A stretch of DNA of 11,643 nt, from assembly GCA_023245695.1 (NCBI GenBank), contig JAHFJT010000022.1, forward strand, positions 1-11,643, given 5' to 3'. Below are positions 5,538 to 11,643 of the stretch, in pieces. The translations under genes were made by a program, and so were the position numbers. The stretch comes from Candidatus Peregrinibacteria bacterium. Its GTDB lineage: Bacteria; Patescibacteriota; Gracilibacteria; UBA1369; UBA12463. The notes beneath the pieces were generated by a model. That model was not told the DNA's origin and did not search any database. It saw only the letters and a program-made list of their open reading frames with translations. The first letter of the stretch is position 1, and the number at the start of each line of letters is the position of its first letter.

Positions 5538-5554
5538 TGAGGCGACTATTTTTT
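5522..5554 (+). terminator. Terminator-like hairpin overlapping the aldolase promoter
   Basis: CGCCT (5522-5526) pairs with AGGCG (5540-5544) around a 13-nt loop, followed by ACTATTTTTT. For a transcript coming from the structured region it could act as an intrinsic terminator or attenuator just before the aldolase ATG. The loop is large and the stem short, so this is tentative. Confidence 0.35.
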
Positions 5555-5567
5555 AGTATCTATTTTT

Positions 5568-6629
5568 ATGGTTGATTCATCAAAAATTGCAGCGTTGAGT
5601 AAAGTTGCCAAACAAATGGTAGCTCCTGGAAAAGGTATTCTCGCGGCTGATGAAAGTATGAAGACGGTAGGGAAGCGATTCGCTTCTATTGAGCTCGAGA
5701 ATAATGAAGATAATCGACGGGCGTTCCGAGAGATGTTGCTCACGGTGCCTGGCGAGAGTGAGTATATTAGTGGTGTGATTTTGCACGACGAGACGATTCG
5801 TCAGACGATGGCCAACGGCAAGACATTTGTGGCCGCATTGCAGGAGGCGGGAATTTTGCCAGGGATCAAGGTCGATCTTGGTTTGGTTGATGTGGGTGCT
5901 GAGAAGTTGACGACTGGACTTGAGGGTCTCGATGCGCGTTTGAAAGAGTATGTTGCGCTGGGTGCGACATTTTGCAAGTGGCGCTCGGTAATTACGATTG
6001 GAGAGGGTATGCCTAGTGAAGAAAATATCCGACAGAATGCAAAGGATCTCGCGGCGTATGCGCTCGTGTGTCAGGAAAATGGCTTGGTGCCAATGGTTGA
6101 GCCAGAAGTTCTGCTCGATGGTACGCATACCCAGGAACAGGCTGAGACAGCGAGTACGCGAATTTTGACGGCACTCTTTGAAGAGTTGCGTGCGGCTGGT
6201 GTCGCACTTGAGGGTATGATTCTCAAGACGAGCATGGTGCTTCCAGGCAAAGATTCTGGCGTGAAGGCATCACCTGCGGAGGTTGCTGCTGCGACGTTGA
6301 GAGTGTTCAAAAAGTGTCTTCCTGCTGAGCTTGCTGGAGAGGCGTTTCTCTCTGGAGGACAGGGTGACGTGGAGGCGACACAGAATTTGAACGCGATCGA
6401 TCAGGATAAAGATTTGGGTTGGCCTCTGACCTTCTCATACGCTCGAGCTCTGCAGGATGCCGCCACAAAGACGTGGATGGGACGCAGCGAAAATTTAGCA
6501 GCAGCACAGAAGGTTTTCTTGCACCGCGCGAAGATGAATAGCCTCGCTTCGCTCGGCCAGTACTCTTCTGAGTTGGAGCTGGATGTGGTGGCTGGTGCGA
6601 GTGAGGTCGCGACGGCTACACAGGATTAA
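5568..6629 (+). CDS. fba: Class I fructose-bisphosphate aldolase
   Basis: Reversible aldol cleavage of fructose 1,6-bisphosphate to dihydroxyacetone phosphate and glyceraldehyde 3-phosphate through a lysine Schiff base; the family often also accepts sedoheptulose 1,7-bisphosphate. Cytoplasmic. Seen: 353 residues, the usual length of the animal/plant-type class I enzyme rather than the shorter DhnA type. GKGILAADES is at 21-30 (Asp28 matches the active-site Asp), FCKWR at 135-139 (Lys137), VEPE at 177-180, the Schiff-base Lys220 in GMILKTSM, and FLSGGQ at 260-265. The terminal Tyr of the vertebrate enzymes is absent; the tail ends in ATQD. ATG 5568 follows a T-run and has no Shine-Dalgarno. 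It is first in a likely unit with the NTF2-like gene (25 bp on) and the phosphatase. Confidence 0.97.
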   Translation: MVDSSKIAALSKVAKQMVAPGKGILAADESMKTVGKRFASIELENNEDNRRAFREMLLTVPGESEYISGVILHDETIRQTMANGKTFVAALQEAGILPGIKVDLGLVDVGAEKLTTGLEGLDARLKEYVALGATFCKWRSVITIGEGMPSEENIRQNAKDLAAYALVCQENGLVPMVEPEVLLDGTHTQEQAETASTRILTALFEELRAAGVALEGMILKTSMVLPGKDSGVKASPAEVAAATLRVFKKCLPAELAGEAFLSGGQGDVEATQNLNAIDQDKDLGWPLTFSYARALQDAATKTWMGRSENLAAAQKVFLHRAKMNSLASLGQYSSELELDVVAGASEVATATQD

Positions 6630-6654
6630 TTCTATTTTTTTCACCCCTTACCCC

Positions 6655-7074
6655 ATGTCTCGTAAAGTAATCATCAGTGTTGTTGTTGCGGTTGTCATTG
6701 TGGCGATCGGTGTGTTTTTCTTTCTTCGTTTTTCACCTTCGGGTGCCGTGAAGTCCGTAGTTGAGCAGCAGTTTATCGCGATTAGTGTTGGTGATTTAGA
6801 GAAGGCACATACTTTCTTGGCGAAGGACAAGCAGGAGGCTATGAATACCTATGACTATCGCTACTATATTGCCCAGCACCCATTGCTCGAGTACAACTTG
6901 AAGCGAATGTATAAGAGTATTGCCATTCAAGACTCTACGGCTACTGCCTATGTGGACGTTGAAGATGTCGATGGTAACAAAGGTGGTATTGACGTGTATC
7001 TGGTGAAGGAAGGTGATCAGTGGAAGGTCTCCGCTTATAATTTTGTGTCTGCTGATGTAACGGGTCAGAAGTAG
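6655..7074 (+). CDS. Membrane-anchored NTF2-like/DUF4878-type small protein
   Basis: Function not known. Seen: 139 residues from ATG 6655. A transmembrane anchor at about 4-26 (IISVVVAVVIVAIGVFFFL) is preceded by a short basic N-terminus, so the rest probably faces outside. Residues about 31-133 resemble the DUF4878/NTF2-like fold: a helix with VVEQQFIAISVGDLEKAHTF, a Tyr-rich central part, and C-terminal strands ending in the typical DVYLVKEGDQWKVSAY (118-133). There is no lipobox Cys. An in-frame start at 6583 lies inside the aldolase gene and would spoil the N-terminal anchor. The bases before ATG are CACCCCTTACCCC, with no Shine-Dalgarno. Between two sugar-phosphate enzymes by position only; nothing links it to their chemistry. 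Confidence 0.82.
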   Translation: MSRKVIISVVVAVVIVAIGVFFFLRFSPSGAVKSVVEQQFIAISVGDLEKAHTFLAKDKQEAMNTYDYRYYIAQHPLLEYNLKRMYKSIAIQDSTATAYVDVEDVDGNKGGIDVYLVKEGDQWKVSAYNFVSADVTGQK

Positions 7075-7106
7075 CATCGTAGTATTAATGCTTATTAAAA
7101 CTTTTT

Positions 7107-8042
7107 ATGCAGCTCGACGAACATCTCAAAACATTCGGAACGGAAGATCATTTGCAGCAGGTCATTATGTCGTGTGCGCAGGGTGTGTATGAGATTGCGG
7201 CGCTCGTGCATACGGGGGCGGCGCTTGGATATGCGGGTTCGCAGAATATCTTTGGTGAGCAACAGCTCAAGCTTGATGTCGCCTCGAATGATATTTTGTT
7301 GAAAGTTCTTGGCGAGCAGTCACTCGTGGATTACGTTGCGTCCGAGGAGATGGATGATGAGCAGCACTTGCACGTGTCGAATACCGAAGAAGGTGGAGCT
7401 CAGAGCTCGGGTGTGTTTTCTGTAGCATTCGATCCGCTCGACGGCTCCTCGCTCGTGGATGTGAATTTTGCGGTGGGGACGATTATCGCGATTTATCCGA
7501 AGGGATCTTTTATTGGCAAGAAACCGGGTGAGATGCACGCGGCGGTGATTGCGGTGTATGGACCTCGAACGACGCTTTTTGTGGCAGTGAAGGGCAAGGG
7601 GACGCACCAGTACCTGCTCACGGATGGAGGATTCATGCTGCAGAAAGAGGCTCTCAAGATTGCCGACGAGGGAAAGTACTTCGCACCAGGTAATCTTCGG
7701 GCGTGCGTGAAAAATCCAGCTTATAAGCAGCTTGTAGATCACTGGCTTACCGAGCAGTACACGCTTCGGTACTCTGGCGGTATGGTTCCGGACATAAATC
7801 ACATTCTCCTCAAGGGAAAAGGCGTCTTTACGTATCCTGGGTATATGGATGAACCGAATGGAAAATTGCGGCTTCTTTACGAGTGTGGAACGATGACTTT
7901 TGCGATAATTGAAGCTGGAGGTATCGGCAGTGATGGCAAAATGTCGCTTTTGGACAAGCGGGTTGAGGCCCTGGATCAACGGTCCCCGATTTTTGCCGGT
8001 TCCAAGAAAGAAGTTGAAAAGGCGATTTCCTTCTTTGTATAA
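7107..8042 (+). CDS. fbp: Class I fructose-bisphosphatase family phosphatase, sedoheptulose-1,7-bisphosphatase-like
   Basis: Mg-dependent removal of the 1-phosphate from fructose 1,6-bisphosphate and/or sedoheptulose 1,7-bisphosphate. Seen: 311 residues. The metal-binding pair Glu80-Glu81 is in ASEE, the signature FDPLDGSS is at 108-115, YGPRTT at 151-156, RYSGGMVPDINHI at 221-233, KLRLLYE at 253-259, and the late metal ligand Glu269 in IIEAGG. From memory of plant SBPase, the blocks GEQQL (50-54), SPGNLRA-like APGNLRA (193-199), YTLRYSGGMVPD (218-229) and LDKRVEALDQR (282-292) resemble SBPase more than typical bacterial FBPase, so the substrate may be sedoheptulose bisphosphate or both. That is an inference. 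It starts 32 bp after the NTF2-like gene, with no Shine-Dalgarno and no terminator between, so it is likely co-transcribed from the aldolase promoter. Confidence 0.93.
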   Translation: MQLDEHLKTFGTEDHLQQVIMSCAQGVYEIAALVHTGAALGYAGSQNIFGEQQLKLDVASNDILLKVLGEQSLVDYVASEEMDDEQHLHVSNTEEGGAQSSGVFSVAFDPLDGSSLVDVNFAVGTIIAIYPKGSFIGKKPGEMHAAVIAVYGPRTTLFVAVKGKGTHQYLLTDGGFMLQKEALKIADEGKYFAPGNLRACVKNPAYKQLVDHWLTEQYTLRYSGGMVPDINHILLKGKGVFTYPGYMDEPNGKLRLLYECGTMTFAIIEAGGIGSDGKMSLLDKRVEALDQRSPIFAGSKKEVEKAISFFV

Positions 8043-8043
8043 T
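8014..8043 (+). promoter_or_regulatory. Upstream promoter (P1) for the sigma factor gene
   Basis: -35 TTGAAA (8014-8019), 18-bp spacer, -10 TATAAT (8038-8043, perfect). It lies over the 3' end and stop codon of the phosphatase gene; the predicted start is near 8050. Confidence 0.5.
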
Positions 8044-8063
8044 GGCTCTACGCCTGGTAGAAT
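8035..8063 (+). promoter_or_regulatory. Downstream promoter (P2) for the sigma factor gene
   Basis: -35 TTGTAT (8035-8040), 17-bp spacer, -10 TAGAAT (8058-8063) preceded by TGG, an extended -10. The predicted start is near 8070, about 15 nt before ATG 8085. The -35 overlaps the -10 of P1, so the two cannot be occupied at once. Neither looks like an ECF-type autoregulated promoter. Confidence 0.5.
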
Positions 8064-8084
8064 GCCTATCCCTTACTATCGCCC

Positions 8085-8633
8085 ATGACCGAACTCGAGA
8101 TTCAGACCCTGGTGGAGCGCACCAAAAGTGGCGATCGTGATGCCTATGCGACGTTGTACGAACGATTCGTCGATCAGATTTATCGGTACGTGTATTTCCG
8201 TGTGAATCAGGACGATGCCGAGGATATCGTGGAGACGGTCTTTGTGAAGGCATGGGAGAATATTTCCAAGTACTCCAATAATGGAAGTACCTTTTCTTCG
8301 TGGCTATTCCGTATCGCGCACAATCTCGTCGTGGATCACTACCGGCACGCGAAGACGATCGAGGAGCTCACCGAAGAGCATCAGGAGCACCGTGCGGACT
8401 ACCACCCGAAGATTACGACCGAGCGAAAGATCGAGGGCGATCTTTTGAAAGAGGGGCTCAAGCACTTGAAGGACGATTACCAGCAGTTCCTCGTGCTGAA
8501 GTACATTAATGAACTTTCGAACCGCGATATTTCCCAGATGCTCAAGAAGAGTGAGGGAAGTCTTCGAATTCTCCAGTACCGAGCTTTGAAAGCGCTGAAG
8601 GTCGTACTCGAAGACATGGGGATGAAGTGGTAA
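8085..8633 (+). CDS. ECF-type RNA polymerase sigma factor
   Basis: Directs RNA polymerase to an alternative set of promoters. Seen: 182 residues, typical ECF size. Sigma region 2 is at about 16-88, with GDRDAYATLYERFVDQIYRY at 16-35, the DAEDIVETVFVKAWENI block (44-60) and FSSWLFRIAHNLVVDHYR (70-87). Region 4 is at about 122-172, with the helix-turn-helix in LSNRDISQMLKKSEGSLRI (144-162). A charged linker lies between; region 3 is missing, as expected. There is no extra C-terminal domain. The ATG follows a C/T-rich stretch and has no Shine-Dalgarno. The next gene, a FecR-domain transmembrane protein 62 bp on, is the natural candidate for its regulator. The promoters it recognises cannot be told from this window. 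Confidence 0.93.
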   Translation: MTELEIQTLVERTKSGDRDAYATLYERFVDQIYRYVYFRVNQDDAEDIVETVFVKAWENISKYSNNGSTFSSWLFRIAHNLVVDHYRHAKTIEELTEEHQEHRADYHPKITTERKIEGDLLKEGLKHLKDDYQQFLVLKYINELSNRDISQMLKKSEGSLRILQYRALKALKVVLEDMGMKW

Positions 8634-8695
8634 GACCAATTTGGTAACAAAATCCCGATTTTCCCGTTTATATACATGCAAATTGCTCGACAACA

Positions 8696-10636
8696 ATGAA
8701 TATCCCATGGTTTCACAAGAAGGCCGACCTCAATGAAAAACAGCTCGAAAAGCTGGGGGAGCTCCTTCGTACCAAGGGTTCGAGCGTGATCTCTTCTTCG
8801 ATTTCTCAGCCGGCCAAGGATCGTATTCGAGCGCATATGTTCGAGCGAATCGACGCGATGTCGGGTGTTCAGCAGCAGCTGGATTTATTTGCGATGGCCA
8901 CTGATGTGGCGCCTGATGCTGTCCCTGTAGGCGAGATGCCTGGCGATGAAGAGAATGAGGCGATTCTCATGGATCGATTGATTATGTGGATGCGAGACGA
9001 GGGTCGTGCGGTGAAGATGGATGCGGTGAAGAAAGCGGTGGTCCGAGAGCGTCTCTACGATCTTCCAGAAAAGAAACGGTCGTTTGATAGTGTGCTAGCT
9101 GGGGTTTTGAACTCGGCCTTTTTCCGACGAACGGTCGCTACGGTGTCCCTGTCTGGAATTTTGGGTCTTGCCGTCTTTACCTATGCGCTCAAGGTGCCGG
9201 TGACCTTCGCCAAGGAGCTCACGGTCGTCCATGATGTGGAAGGAGCGGTGAAGATTGTTCGAAATGGAAAAGAGCTTTCTGCGGCCAAAGGATTTGAGAT
9301 TAAAGAGGGCGATACGGTTGTTACAGGTGCGGATGGCAAAGCCGTGATTACCTACTTCGATAAGAGTATTACGCGATTTTCTGAGAATACCAATGTGTCC
9401 TTCGACGCTCTGCGATCGGAGAACTTTGGATTTGATCATGTGGTAGGTTTGCATCTTATTCAGGGACGTGTCTGGTCTAATGTGATGGATTACGTGGCGA
9501 ACTCTGAGTTCAAGGTGAGCGCGAATGACTTCATCGCGTCTGTTTCTAAGCGGGCGACGTTTTCTCTTTCTTCTGAGCAAAATCAGGCATCGATCCAGGT
9601 TTTTCATAATCTCGTGAATGTTGAAATTCCTTCGAAGTCTGAAGAGAAAACAGTGGTAAAGGGTTTCCAGGTTGTGGCTAATCCCCAGCTTGCGCAGCAG
9701 GTAATTGAGCCAATCCAGTTGAAGGCAGATGAAAAACAGTGGGTGGCGACGAACCTTGTGAACGACCAAAAAATTATTGGAGAAGTTGAGAAGGAAAATA
9801 AGGGTGTAGTTGCCGGCCCTCTTGGCAGACTCCAGGAGAATGCATCGTTATTGTTTGCCTTTGATGATGCGGAGCGATTCCGACTTGAGTTGAATATTGC
9901 AGAGAAATCTTTCTATGAAACTTTGAAGGCTGATGGGGCGACGAGCGATCAGGTTCGTGTGGCCTTTGATGCTCTTCAGGGTGTGATTGGAAAGGCACAG
10001 TCTCTGAAGGCTGATGATGCCAAAAGATTGGCCAGTGCGGTTCTCCAGTCGGCTCGGAATGAGCTCTTGAGTGCCAAGCCTGATTCTCAGCTCTATGACT
10101 TGAAGGTCGCCCTTGAAGATAATGACTTTTCGAGCGCTTCAGAGGATACGAAGTTGACGGTGGCGCTTGATCAAGCTTCTCAGTTCCTCGCTGAGGCGCA
10201 GGATCTCCAGGATAAGCGTCTCAAGGATGCTGCTCAAAAAGCTTTGAAGAAGTACCAGCAGCGCATGAAAGACGTCGATATGTTGACGGCCGAGTATGCG
10301 CAAAAGAAGATCACCATTGGTGATTCATTGTCGACGAAACGTGTTGGACTTGAGAAGTTGTATATGGCCTTCCGAAATCCGGTTGTCGATGTGTTGCCTG
10401 ATGTCGTGACGCCTGTAGTCGTGGCTCGACCTGCTGAGGACAAGAGTACTGATAGAGGTGTTATTAAAGAGCCGGTCGCTGCGCCTATGCGTGAACCTGC
10501 TGCTGGGACTGAGTCAGCTCCAACAGAAACAGGCGGATCTGTCGATACTACGGCTGATTCTACCAAGCCAACTAATACCACGCCGTCTGACGACCAGACG
10601 ACACTTCCGCCAAAGTTGCAGATTAGTAGGGATTAA
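8696..10636 (+). CDS. FecR-domain transmembrane protein, probable sigma-factor regulator
   Basis: Likely senses an extracytoplasmic signal and controls the adjacent sigma factor; the ligand is unknown. Seen: 646 residues. The cytoplasmic N-terminus (1-145) is helical and seems to hold two related helical segments (about 20-52 and 95-125). One transmembrane segment lies at about 146-166. A FecR-like beta domain is at about 178-320, with GDTVVTGADGKAVITYFD (205-222) and a GLHLIQGRVWSNV block (251-263) typical of FecR domains. A long helical region (about 380-560) resembles DUF5667, and the tail from about 575 is Pro/Thr/Ser-rich and probably disordered. I find no cysteine in the whole protein, so it has no zinc-binding anti-sigma motif. 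FecR proteins are usually 300-350 long; the extra length is the C-terminal part. It ends 9 bp from the convergent mraY. Confidence 0.85.
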   Translation: MNIPWFHKKADLNEKQLEKLGELLRTKGSSVISSSISQPAKDRIRAHMFERIDAMSGVQQQLDLFAMATDVAPDAVPVGEMPGDEENEAILMDRLIMWMRDEGRAVKMDAVKKAVVRERLYDLPEKKRSFDSVLAGVLNSAFFRRTVATVSLSGILGLAVFTYALKVPVTFAKELTVVHDVEGAVKIVRNGKELSAAKGFEIKEGDTVVTGADGKAVITYFDKSITRFSENTNVSFDALRSENFGFDHVVGLHLIQGRVWSNVMDYVANSEFKVSANDFIASVSKRATFSLSSEQNQASIQVFHNLVNVEIPSKSEEKTVVKGFQVVANPQLAQQVIEPIQLKADEKQWVATNLVNDQKIIGEVEKENKGVVAGPLGRLQENASLLFAFDDAERFRLELNIAEKSFYETLKADGATSDQVRVAFDALQGVIGKAQSLKADDAKRLASAVLQSARNELLSAKPDSQLYDLKVALEDNDFSSASEDTKLTVALDQASQFLAEAQDLQDKRLKDAAQKALKKYQQRMKDVDMLTAEYAQKKITIGDSLSTKRVGLEKLYMAFRNPVVDVLPDVVTPVVVARPAEDKSTDRGVIKEPVAAPMREPAAGTESAPTETGGSVDTTADSTKPTNTTPSDDQTTLPPKLQISRD

Positions 10637-10645
10637 GGAGTGCGT

Positions 10646-11643
10646 TTAGAACTTCCCAGCCAATCGCAGGATCAATCCAATTGCGGCGAACATGCCGCCG
10701 AGAATCCAGAAGCGCATGACGACGGTGGCTTCGTTCCAGCCGAGCTTTTCGAAGTGATGGTGGATTGGTGCGATGAGGAATACTTTGCGACCGAGGAATT
10801 TTTTCGAGGTGAGCTGGATGATGACGGAGAGAGTTTCGATGACGAAGATGAATCCGATCATAACGAGGGCGACGGCGGAGTCGGTCATCATGGCGATCAC
10901 GCCGAGGGTTGAGCCGAGGGCGAGGGCACCGGTGTCACCCATGTAGAACTTCGCGGGCATAATGTTGTACCAGAGAAAGGCGAAGAGTGCGCCGACGATA
11001 ATCGCGCAAAAGGCCGCGAGAATAAAGAGTCCTTGGACGAAGGCAATCACAGCAAAACTTCCAAATGCGACGACGAGAAGACCACCTGCAAGACCATCGA
11101 GTCCATCAGTGAAGTTCACGGCGTTTGCGGTACCGCTGATGACAAAAATAAAGAGGGGAATATACCAGAGGCCGATGTTGAGATCACCGAAGGTTGGGAT
11201 GTGGATGGTGTGGATGCCGAGCTTGTAGTAGAACCAGAGCGCGCCCATGGCGGCGAAGATGAGGAGCCAGAACATCTTTGGTTTGACGGCGAGGCCTTTG
11301 GATTTTCCTTTGATGTTGATGTAGTCGTCGATGAGGCCGAGGAGAGCCGTGGTGATGAGCGTGAAGACTGGAAGCCAGGTTTCGTTACGGTTGATGAGGG
11401 AGTGGTCGATGAGGCCGAACCACTGGAGGAAGTGTGAAAAAATGAGTGTGAGCAGTACCGTTCCCCAGATGAGAATGCCACCCATCGTTGGCGTACCAGC
11501 TTTTTTAGCATGGAGTTCATTGAAGATGGTTGCCTTTTCTCCGCTTGCGGCGTTGATACGAAGCTGTTTGCCGAGCTTGTGGCTATGGAGAAAGCGAATG
11601 AACGGAGGCGCGAGGAGAAGTGCGAGAATAAAGGCGAAGATCT
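10646..11643 (-). CDS. mraY: Phospho-N-acetylmuramoyl-pentapeptide transferase, N-terminus outside window
   Basis: Transfers phospho-MurNAc-pentapeptide from UDP to undecaprenyl phosphate, making lipid I, the first membrane step of peptidoglycan synthesis. Seen: the minus-strand frame enters at 11641 and runs 331 residues to TAA at 10646; the family is about 320-370 long, so perhaps 20-35 residues are missing. Motifs in order: HAKKAGTPTMGG (44-55 of the fragment), the Asp pair in GLIDDY (105-106), NFTDGLDGLAGG (176-187), FYMGDTGALALG, and the histidine cluster in APIHHHFEKLGW near the end. Many hydrophobic helices match the ten-helix topology. The ATG at 11485 is internal, because the upstream frame contains the conserved KKAGTPT block. 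It lies apart from and opposite to rsmH, so the division/cell-wall cluster is split here. Confidence 0.96.
   Translation of the reverse strand, partial: IFAFILALLLAPPFIRFLHSHKLGKQLRINAASGEKATIFNELHAKKAGTPTMGGILIWGTVLLTLIFSHFLQWFGLIDHSLINRNETWLPVFTLITTALLGLIDDYINIKGKSKGLAVKPKMFWLLIFAAMGALWFYYKLGIHTIHIPTFGDLNIGLWYIPLFIFVISGTANAVNFTDGLDGLAGGLLVVAFGSFAVIAFVQGLFILAAFCAIIVGALFAFLWYNIMPAKFYMGDTGALALGSTLGVIAMMTDSAVALVMIGFIFVIETLSVIIQLTSKKFLGRKVFLIAPIHHHFEKLGWNEATVVMRFWILGGMFAAIGLILRLAGKF

Noticed and set aside
5187..5567. tmRNA, RNase P RNA, SRP RNA, 6S RNA or tRNA in the gap
   Set aside because: The hallmark conserved segments of these RNAs are not present on either strand as far as I can see by eye; a covariance search would settle it.
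9095..9769. Minus-strand 224-codon open frame inside the FecR gene
   Set aside because: Antisense to a gene with clear domain structure; translation is His/Arg-rich without pattern.
11033..11437. Plus-strand acidic open frame over mraY
   Set aside because: Antisense shadow of mraY; the strongly acidic, low-complexity translation results from reading the membrane-protein codons backwards.

Overview
The window reads as ordinary chromosomal DNA of a bacterium with compact genes, short gaps and mid-range GC. The standard genetic code fits: most genes end in TAA, two in TAG and tsaC in TGA. None of the twelve visible start codons has a convincing Shine-Dalgarno sequence; the upstream bases are instead T-rich or C-rich, and one start looks leaderless. 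Together with a DUF222/HNH protein, a divergent FtsL-like protein next to rsmH, and an ECF sigma factor paired with a FecR-domain membrane protein, this suggests a Patescibacteria/CPR-type lineage. That placement is an inference and not proven here.

Layout. From the left edge, minus strand: the N-terminal half of a type I glyceraldehyde-3-phosphate dehydrogenase with its own promoter, then a small unrecognised protein. Then tsaC (plus), a DUF222-like HNH endonuclease (minus, own promoter) and an unrecognised 150-residue protein (plus, own promoter). A 217-bp gap with hairpins and a good promoter leads to rsmH, followed by an FtsL-like single-pass membrane protein and a strong intrinsic terminator.

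Next is a 449-bp stretch without a gene, and it is the most unusual part of the window. It holds two related hairpins about 110 bp apart. Their 11-nt loops are nearly identical, while their 12-bp stems differ at four positions by paired, compensatory changes. The first hairpin sits on a much longer bulged stem of about 33 base pairs. A perfect Shine-Dalgarno-like sequence with no start codon at usable distance follows. I read this as a candidate undescribed structured RNA, either a stand-alone ncRNA or a leader element of the gene that follows.

Downstream is a plus-strand carbon-metabolism cluster: class I fructose-bisphosphate aldolase, a membrane-anchored NTF2-like protein, and a phosphatase of the class I FBPase superfamily that most resembles sedoheptulose-1,7-bisphosphatase. 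With GAPDH at the left edge, these enzymes cover triose-phosphate/hexose-bisphosphate (and possibly sedoheptulose-bisphosphate) interconversion. After them come an ECF sigma factor with two candidate promoters and a 646-residue FecR-domain transmembrane protein, probably its regulator. The window closes with mraY (minus strand, 5' end cut off), convergent with the FecR gene with only 9 bp between.
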